Source of the DNA: Litorilinea aerophila | Lineage (GTDB): Bacteria > Chloroflexota > Anaerolineae > Caldilineales > Caldilineaceae | Direction: 5' to 3' | NCBI GenBank assembly: GCA_945897075.1 | Contig: CAMDEX010000022.1 | Coordinates: 1 to 38,008, forward strand | Length of the DNA: 38,008 nt | Shown here: positions 27,896 through 35,000 of the stretch, in pieces | Layout of the letters: every line of letters begins with the position of its first letter | Position numbering within the stretch: position 1 is the first letter of the stretch | The notes under the pieces: model-generated | The model's database searches: none | Seen by the model: the letters and a program-made list of their open reading frames with translations, nothing else | Told to the model about the DNA's origin: nothing | Position numbers and translations under genes: made by a program

Positions 27896-30249
27896 TGCTC
27901 ACTGATGACTATCTTCGTCAGCGGCCAGCGTTGCCCGACGATGGCCCGCGCGTTATTGATGGGCAAGGGGTCGCCCGTCGCGCCGTCATAGACGATCACC
28001 TCCAGCCGGTAGTTGCCGGGTGGGGTTGCGGCAGGGATGGGCAGGGCAAGCGCCGTTTGATGGAAATTTCGTGTAGCCACATTCAAAAAAGGTGACTCAT
28101 CCTTTTGCGCCAACAGAAGGGCTTCTGTGCCCACCAGCGCATAGAGCCGCAGACTGGTGCGCAGATTCTGCGCTTCGATGTCAGCGCCGATCTCCCAGCA
28201 GAGGATGGCGTAGAGGCTGCTGCCCGCTTGGGGCGCGGGGGAGTAGCTTGCGCCGCGCAGGACGACCCCATCCCCAAATGTGACCGCCGTACCCGGCGTT
28301 TGCGGACAATTTTTCTGGTTGGCGAAGGCGGCTGTCTCGAAAAGTTGCACACGCAGAAAGTCCCGTCCGGGATAGGGCAGGTCCAGCCGCGGGGTGGTGT
28401 GGGCATCCAGCCAGCCCCGCACTGCGCCGCCCCGGTCGCTCACTGTGTCGTAGAGGCGGTAGTGCCAGAGGCGGGGATGGCGGGCGGTCACCTCGGCCAG
28501 TGTAGCTTCGGTCGCGGCGCGGCTGATGGCGTAAAAATCGCTCTCGGCCAGCCCCCAGCCCAGATTGGCCGAGCCATCTACCGATCCGCCGAGAAGAAGG
28601 AAAGGGGTCTCCTGGGCAGGTATCGTCAAATTGTCTCCATTCGCATAGTCATACAAACGAGTGCGAAGGAGAGGAGAGATGGGTTGCGCGCCGTTGGGGG
28701 AGGGGGCTGCCGGCCAATAGACAGCCAGCGCGGTGTAGGCCCAGCCCGCATTGACCAGCATTGCATCGCCGGGCCGCCAGTTGGCGGCCAGTTCCGTGAC
28801 CGCGGCCCGGTGGTCGTCGGCCCGGTAGAGCGGGTTCGTCCAGAACTCGGCCAGACTCCACGCGCTCAGTGTCATCAGCCCGGCCAGGGAAATTGCGTGT
28901 AGCCATCGCCAGTGTCCAACAGTTTTGTCAAGGATAACAGCGAGCAACAGCGTACCCGCGGCGGCGTAGGTGAAGAAGTAGCGGATGTGGTAGAGGGGCG
29001 TGACGGTCAGGCTGACCACAGCGATCAGCAGCAACGGCAGCAGGACGAAAGCGAAGATCGTCCATTCCGCTCTGGTGTAGGGGCGTCGGGTGACGGCCAC
29101 GACAAAGGCGCAAAGTAGAAGTCCACTCAACAGCGCCCAGGGCCAGAGCGTCGCCAGGGGCGGGGATTGTCCCACCAGCAGCGCGGCCAGACTCTCCTGG
29201 AGGAGCGCTGGAAGATCCAATGGCACGCGCCAGGGCGGCACCGGCGGGTCGCTCATCTGTCGCCAGAAGACGGGCAGCCAGGGCGACCAGAGCAGCAGCG
29301 CGGCGGCGTTGGCGAGAAGCCAGGCGAGGAGGGATTGGGGATTAGGGAACGGGGATTGGGGATTGGCGATTAGGGAACGGCGAGTGGCGAAGTGATGCCA
29401 GATGACCAAAAGATTGAGAGCGATGAGGAGGAAGGCGAAATAGTAGAGGGTGTAGAGACCGGCGGCTGCGGCGAGGATGTAAAGGAATAGTGAATGGTGA
29501 ATGGTGAATGGTGAATTGTGAATGGGGGAGGCGGGCGACTGGGAACTGGGGACTGGAGATTGGGGGCTGGGGGCTGGGGACTGACCACCTGCCACTTTCC
29601 ACTTTCCACCTGCCACTTGCCGCCTGCCACCTGCCACTTGCCACCTGCCACTTGCTCCCCATAGACAGAGCAGCCCCAGCCCCGCGCCCAGTGTGTACAT
29701 GCGTACTTCCTGGCTGTACCAGATGTGGTAGGGGTGGACAGCGGTCAGCCAGAGCGCGGCCAGTGCTACGCGGGTGGTGAAGAAACGGCGGCCCAGCGCA
29801 AAAATGAGCGGGATCAGCAGAACTCCCCAAAAGAGGCTGGGCCAGGCGTAGATGAATTCCAGACCGGTTTGCAGTGTTGGCTGGGCCAACCAGCCCCAGA
29901 GGTGGAGAAGCAGGTAGTAGCCGGGCGGGTGGATGTCCCGCGCTGTGTGGGCGATGAGTTCGGGGATGCTCTGTCGGGCCAGAAAGACGCTGACAGTTTC
30001 GTCGTACCAGAGGGACTCTGCGCCCAGTTTGTACAGACGCAGGGCGAACGCCACAAGAATTGCGCCGATGGCAAGCAGGCGTGGGGAAAGTCCTGCGTCC
30101 TGCGTCCGACGTCCGGCGTCCAGAGTCCGGCGTCCAGCACCCGATTGTGGACTTTGGACTGGGAACTCTGGACTCTGGACGCCGGACTCTGGATTGGGGA
30201 CTGTGGACGCCGGACTTCGGACTCGGGACTCTGTACGCAGACTGGTCAT
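27892..30249 (-). CDS. GT39-type (PMT/ArnT-like) membrane glycosyltransferase with in-frame repeat tracts
   Basis: 785 aa from ATG 30247-30249. A GTG at 30267 is possible; neither has a ribosome site. After the first tract the conserved part begins: SPRLLAIGAILVAFALRLYKLG with ESLWYDETVSV (D83, the GT39 catalytic-loop Asp) and DIHPPGYYLLLHLWG. About 9-11 membrane helices follow to residue 470, then a soluble C-terminal region of about 300 residues. It should transfer a sugar from a polyprenyl-phosphate donor to an envelope acceptor. Three stretches are Pro/Ser/Gln-rich and look like translated repeats: residues about 5-53, 200-255 (WQVAGGRRQVAGGKWKVAGG) and 291-308 (SLIANPQSPFPNPQS). All keep the frame and sit in termini or loops. 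Confidence 0.85.
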   Translation of the reverse strand: MTSLRTESRVRSPASTVPNPESGVQSPEFPVQSPQSGAGRRTLDAGRRTQDAGLSPRLLAIGAILVAFALRLYKLGAESLWYDETVSVFLARQSIPELIAHTARDIHPPGYYLLLHLWGWLAQPTLQTGLEFIYAWPSLFWGVLLIPLIFALGRRFFTTRVALAALWLTAVHPYHIWYSQEVRMYTLGAGLGLLCLWGASGRWQVAGGRRQVAGGKWKVAGGQSPAPSPQSPVPSSQSPASPIHNSPFTIHHSLFLYILAAAAGLYTLYYFAFLLIALNLLVIWHHFATRRSLIANPQSPFPNPQSLLAWLLANAAALLLWSPWLPVFWRQMSDPPVPPWRVPLDLPALLQESLAALLVGQSPPLATLWPWALLSGLLLCAFVVAVTRRPYTRAEWTIFAFVLLPLLLIAVVSLTVTPLYHIRYFFTYAAAGTLLLAVILDKTVGHWRWLHAISLAGLMTLSAWSLAEFWTNPLYRADDHRAAVTELAANWRPGDAMLVNAGWAYTALAVYWPAAPSPNGAQPISPLLRTRLYDYANGDNLTIPAQETPFLLLGGSVDGSANLGWGLAESDFYAISRAATEATLAEVTARHPRLWHYRLYDTVSDRGGAVRGWLDAHTTPRLDLPYPGRDFLRVQLFETAAFANQKNCPQTPGTAVTFGDGVVLRGASYSPAPQAGSSLYAILCWEIGADIEAQNLRTSLRLYALVGTEALLLAQKDESPFLNVATRNFHQTALALPIPAATPPGNYRLEVIVYDGATGDPLPINNARAIVGQRWPLTKIVISEQ
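29333..29665 (-). repeat. Microrepeat tracts inside the GT39 gene
   Basis: Two tracts within coding DNA. 29333-29393 has GGGATTGGGGATTAGGGAACG units. 29486-29660 has GTGAATGGTGAATGG, GACTGGGAACTGGGGACTGG and CACCTGCCACTTGCCACC units in succession. Identical motifs occur in intergenic gaps (for example 31935-32030). Confidence 0.85.
30090..30240 (-). repeat. Microrepeat tract at the 5' end of the GT39 gene
   Basis: Units of GTCCGGCGTCCAGAGTCCGG and GACTCTGGACGCCGGACTC encode RSPAS, RRTLDAGRRTQDAG and similar residues before the first TM helix. Confidence 0.8.
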
Positions 30250-30298
30250 AGCCCGAAATGCTATCACGGGTAGGAAGTGTGGGCCAAAACCAGATCAT

Positions 30299-30359
30299 CT
30301 TCCGGGAAGGGGTAAAGAATGATTGGACTTGTGTAGATCGCCGCACCCCTTCCCGGAAG
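30299..30359. repeat. 15-bp perfect inverted repeat with CTTCCGGGAAG core
   Basis: Arms 30299-30313 (CTTCCGGGAAGGGGT) and 30345-30359 with a 31-nt spacer, between the divergent GT39 and G5/3D genes. Second copy of the family seen at 13086-13149. Confidence 0.85.
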
Positions 30360-30370
30360 GTTGCGCGCTT

Positions 30371-30398
30371 TTGCTTTCACCCCGCTTCTGGGTACAAT
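30371..30398 (+). promoter_or_regulatory. Putative promoter of the G5/3D gene, suggesting a leaderless transcript
   Basis: TTGCTT (30371-30376), 16-bp spacer, TACAAT (30393-30398). The ATG at 30406 is only 7 bp after the -10 box and no ribosome site is present, so the transcript may begin at or next to the start codon. Confidence 0.6.
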
Positions 30399-30405
30399 AG
30401 ACGGC

Positions 30406-31932
30406 ATGTCTAGCATCAGCCAACCGCTGGAATCTCTCAGCAGGCTTTCTGTGAACCGGTCGTTGCTCTCCCGGCTGCTGGCTATTGCCCAGGTTTGGGC
30501 TATTTTGCTGCTGCTCTGGTTTGCCTGGCATCTGACCGCACTGCCCATTGTCGTCACTGTGGATGGGCTGTCCGAACCTGTGCAGACCCACCGGCGCACC
30601 CTGGCCCCCCTGCTGGCAGACTTGGGTTTGACGCTCGACCCAGCGGATCGGCTCACGCCGCCACCCGCCACCCGTCTGCATTCCGATTTGCGCGTCGTGT
30701 TGGAGCGGGCGCGTCCTGTGCGTCTGTTGGCGGATGGGCGAGACGTGCGGGTGCGCACCTGGGCGACCAGCGCCCGCCAGGCGTTGGCTGCTGGCGGAAT
30801 CGCGGTGGATGAGTACGATCGCGTGCTGTTGGGCGGCAAGCCCATCGCCTTAGACGCGCCCTTGCCGGAATGGGTACAAACAATTGCACCGCCCACATCT
30901 GGGCGCTGGTATCGGTGGGAAGGATTGCGCACGGAACCGCTGCAACTGCGCGTCTACAGGGCTGTCCCGATTACGGTAGATGACGGGAATCTGCCCTTTA
31001 CCATCCCCACCACCGCGCAAACGGTGGGCGAAGCATTGCGCGAAGCCGAGATCACAATTTATCTGGGCGACAAAGTGCAGCCGAGTCTGGGCAGCCCGGT
31101 CAGCACGGGTCTGCGGGTCTTTATCCAGCGCAGCACGCCGGTCAGTTTGCAGGTGGATGGCCGCCTTTTGAAGACGCGCACGCGCGGTCGCACAGTCGGC
31201 GATGCCCTGACGGAGATGGGGCTGGGTCTGGCCGGCTTGGACGAGGTGACGCCGCCCCTGGACAACGAACTCTACGACAATGTGGAAATCCGCATTGTGC
31301 GGGTGCAGGAAAATGTCGAAGTGGAGGAAAACATTGTGCCCTTCGAGACGGTCTTCCGCCCGGACGCCACGCTGCTCATTGATACCCAAGAGTTGGTCAC
31401 CGGGGGTGCGGAGGGGATCACGCGCAGCCGCTATCGTGTGCGCTATGCGGATGGCGTCGAAGTGGAGCGCGTGCTGGAGGACGAATGGCAGGCCCAGCAG
31501 CCGGCGCAGCGGGTGATCGCCTATGGCCAGCGCATCGCGCCGCAGACCTTTAGCGCGGCTGATGGACAGGTGTTGACCTATTGGCGCAAAATGCGTATGT
31601 ATGCGTTCAGCTATAGCACCGGCACTTCCGGCGTCTCGCCCGATGCGCCCTGGTATGGACGCACACGCACGGGCGATCCCATGCGTTTTGGTGTGGTGGC
31701 GGTCGATCCCAATGTGATTCCTTTGCGCTCTAAAGTTTTCGTGCCGGGCTATGGCGTCGGTGATGCCCTGGACACTGGCTCGGCTATTCGCTCCAAGCGG
31801 ATTGATCTGGGCTACGACGACAGCAATCTGGTGATCTGGGGCAGATGGGTGGATGTCTATCTGCTCTGGCCGCCACCGCCCGCTAATCAGATTACGTGGG
31901 TGATCCCCAACTGGCCGGTAGAATCAAAATAG
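30406..31932 (+). CDS. DUF348/G5/3D-domain cell-wall protein (YabE/RpfB-like)
   Basis: 508 aa. One N-terminal membrane segment (residues 25-45, LLAIAQVWAILLLLWFAWHL) is followed by DUF348 ubiquitin-like repeats (TVDGLSEPVQTHRRTLAPLL; a second near IPTTAQTVGEALREAEI; a third near GRTVGDALTEMGLGL). A G5 domain comes next (about 305-385, IVPFETVFRPDATLLI ... VLEDEW). The C-terminal 3D domain contains FGVVAVDPNVIPLRSKVFV and GDALDTGSAIRSKRIDLGYDD with its conserved aspartates. Relatives are wall-lytic or peptidoglycan-binding enzymes in Gram-positives; the 3D domain is a double-psi barrel like that of lytic transglycosylase MltA. It should act outside the membrane. Divergent from GT39, upstream of the YYY gene. 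Start: ATG 30406 rather than TTG 30361. Confidence 0.9.
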   Translation: MSSISQPLESLSRLSVNRSLLSRLLAIAQVWAILLLLWFAWHLTALPIVVTVDGLSEPVQTHRRTLAPLLADLGLTLDPADRLTPPPATRLHSDLRVVLERARPVRLLADGRDVRVRTWATSARQALAAGGIAVDEYDRVLLGGKPIALDAPLPEWVQTIAPPTSGRWYRWEGLRTEPLQLRVYRAVPITVDDGNLPFTIPTTAQTVGEALREAEITIYLGDKVQPSLGSPVSTGLRVFIQRSTPVSLQVDGRLLKTRTRGRTVGDALTEMGLGLAGLDEVTPPLDNELYDNVEIRIVRVQENVEVEENIVPFETVFRPDATLLIDTQELVTGGAEGITRSRYRVRYADGVEVERVLEDEWQAQQPAQRVIAYGQRIAPQTFSAADGQVLTYWRKMRMYAFSYSTGTSGVSPDAPWYGRTRTGDPMRFGVVAVDPNVIPLRSKVFVPGYGVGDALDTGSAIRSKRIDLGYDDSNLVIWGRWVDVYLLWPPPPANQITWVIPNWPVESK

Positions 31933-31934
31933 GA

Positions 31935-32030
31935 TTGGCGACTGGGAGACTGGCGACCGGCGACTGGGAGACTTGACAGCACCCAATCCCCGATCCCTAA
32001 TCCCCAATCCCCAATCCCCAATCGCTAATC
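31935..32030. repeat. Microrepeat block upstream of the YYY gene
   Basis: GGCGACTGGGAGACTGGCGA units are followed by AATCCCCGATCCCTAATCCCC units. They fill the gap between the G5/3D gene and the YYY gene and may remove any ribosome site; none is seen before the ATG at 32036. Confidence 0.85.
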
Positions 32031-32035
32031 GCTCA

Positions 32036-35000
32036 ATGACCCGCACATCCCCTCTTGTCTACCTCCTCCTCGGCCTGGTTCTCCTGGCCGGGTTGACGTT
32101 GCGCACCTGGAACGTCCGCTTTGACGACGGCATGGGCAGCCACCCGGACGAACGCAGCACGGCCTGTTTCTATGCGGCCTCCATTAGCTGGCCGCAGAGT
32201 TGGGACGAATTTACAGACCCGCAACGCAGCCCGCTCAATCCCCTCTGGGATCGCAACGAGCAGCGGCGGCGCAGTTTCACCTACGGCCACTTTCCACTCT
32301 ATCTGGGCATTGCTACCGGCGAGATTCTGCACAAACTGACCCCGGTGGCCGAGGCGTTGCCTGTGCCGGAGCATATCGTCACACAGATGCGGCTGGCGAA
32401 CAGCGGCTGCGAAGTGGCGGTGGCCGGTCGTCTGCTCATGGCCCTGCTCGATACGTTGACGATCTTTCTGCTCTTTCTGCTGGGCCGCCGTCTCTACGGC
32501 GCGTGGACGGGGCTGTTGGCTGCCGCGCTCTACGCCTTCACTGCCCAGGCTATACAGCTCAGCCATTTCTTTGCGATGGACCCGGCCAGCACGACCTTTA
32601 CCGTCCTGGCCGTCTACGGCGCGGTGTTGATGGCGCAGGACCGTTCCTGGCGGGGGGCGCTGCTGGCGGGCATCGGCGCGGGGCTGGCGATCTCGTCCAA
32701 ATTTAGCGCCCTGCCCATCCTGGCCGCACCGCTGATGGCCGCGCTGGTGGTGGGCTGGTTGGCGGCCAAAACTCCCTCCCCTGGCACGGGGGAGGGCCGG
32801 GGCGGTGCCCTGAGCCTGTCGAAGGGTGGGGGTGTCGGGCGTGTATTTGCCGGTGCGCTTCTCGCCCTGCTGCTGGCCGTTGTCACTTTTGCCATCACCA
32901 GCCCCTACGCCATTCTGGACTGGCAGAATTTCATCCAGGCCACGCTGGTGGAGCAGGGCGCGATGGTGCGCGGCATCGCCGATATGCCCTTCACCCGCCA
33001 ATACCGCAATACGACACCCTATCTCTATTTTATCCAGCAGCAGGTGGTGTGGGGGATGGGGCTGCCGTTGGGCATCGTGGCGCTGGCGGGTAGTTTGTGG
33101 GCGCTGCTGCGTCTGGCTGCGGGCAAAGCCAGCGGCGGCGAGTGGATCGTCTGGAGTTGGTTGATCCCCTATTTCGGTCTGACCGGGGCTTTCCTGGCCA
33201 AATTCAACCGCTATATGAGTCCGGTGCTGCCCTTTGTCGTCCTCTTTGCCGCAGCTCTGACTCTTTGGTTTTTGGGCAAAGTGCGTCTTCCCAATCTCCC
33301 AATCTCCCAATCTCCTAATTTCGTCCTTCGCTCCCTCGGCTGGCTCGTCGCTGCCGTCGCTCTGTTTGGCGGCCTCTTCTGGTCTGTGGCCTACGTCAAC
33401 GGCGTCTACGGTCACGAACATTCGTGGCTGGTGGCCAGCCGCTGGGTCTATGCCAATGCGCCGCGCGATTCGATCATCCTGTGGGAGCTGTGGGACGATC
33501 CCCTGCCCAAATCGGTGCCGGACGCGCCGGGCTTGGATATGGGCAGCGCGGGTCTGCGCCACATAGACTGGTCGCCCTACGAGGATGACAACGCCCAGAA
33601 GTATGAGATTCTCAAGGCGAAGCTGAAGGAGGCTGATTTTGTCATTTATAGCTCCAAACGCATCTACGGCAGTGTGGACGAGCTACCTGAACGCTATCCG
33701 CTGACCACCCGCTACTACGATCTGATGTTCAGCGAGCAGTTGGGTTTCATCCACGCCGCCCAAGTCACTTCGCCGCCGCGACTCTTTGGCTTCACCTTCC
33801 CGGACGCGAACGCGGACGAAAGTTGGAGTCTCTACGATCACCCGCAGGTCTCGATCTTCCAGAAAACAGACCAACTGAGTGACGCCGAGCTTGATGCGCT
33901 GCTCGGCGGTGCGTGGGAGGGGGCCATCCCCAACTACCGGGGCAAAGACTCGCCTCTCAGCCCGCTGCTCAATCTGATCGGTCTGGGCAACAGCCCGGAG
34001 AGCGAGAAGGAAGGGCTGATCAATGCGGTCGTGGCCTGGATTCGGGGCGAGGAACGCCAGCCGTCGCAGCCCTCTTTGCCGCCGCTGGAAGAACGGGCCG
34101 ATCTCTCGTTGGGCGTACCGCTGGACGAATTGCCGCTGGTGGACAATTACCGCTGGAATGTCAGCGCCAGCGCGAGTCCCTGGCTGGCTGTAGGCTGGTG
34201 GTGGCTGGTACTCTCGCTGTTGGGCTGGGTTAGCTGGCCGATTGGCTTTCTCCTTCTGCGCCGTCTGCGCGACCGGGGCTATCTCTTCAGCAAAGCGCTG
34301 GGCTGGCTGCTGGCGGGCTGGCTGCTTTGGCTCTGTGCCAGTGTGGGGATTGCCCAGAATAGTGTCGTCAACGCCTGGCTGGTGGCCGCTCTGGTGGCGG
34401 TGATCGGGCTGGCTCTGCTAATTTGGCGTTGGCGCGAGATGAAGGGCTTTTTGGCCCGTATGTGGCCGCTGCTGCTGGTGGGGGAGGCGCTCTTTGCCCT
34501 CGCCTTTGTCTTTTTTGTGCTGGTGCGGATGCGCAACCCCGACATCTGGCAGCCCTGGTTTGGCGGCGAGAAGTTTATGGAGTTCGCCTTTCTCAACGGT
34601 ATCCTGCGCAGCCCGACTTTCCCGCCAGTCGATCCCCACTTCGCCGGTGGCTATATCAATTATTACTATTTCGGTATCTATCTGGTCGCCTATCTGGTCA
34701 AGCTGACCGGCATCTACGCCGAAGTCGCTTTCAACCTGGCGATTCCCTCGCTCTTTGCGTTGACGGTTGTCAACGCGTTTGGGGTGGCCTATGCGGCGGT
34801 GGAGGGTGGTAGCAGACAGGAGACAGGTCGCTTACGCTCCCAGTTCGGCGCTTCTTCCTCCGACGCCACCGAACCAGCGCCGTTGGCTGCTCTACCCGTC
34901 GCGCCCGCAGACGATATCCTCGACATCGACCTGCGCCCTGCGCCTACGACCCAATCACCCAATCACCCAATCACCCAATCACCGATTCAACCAATCCTCC

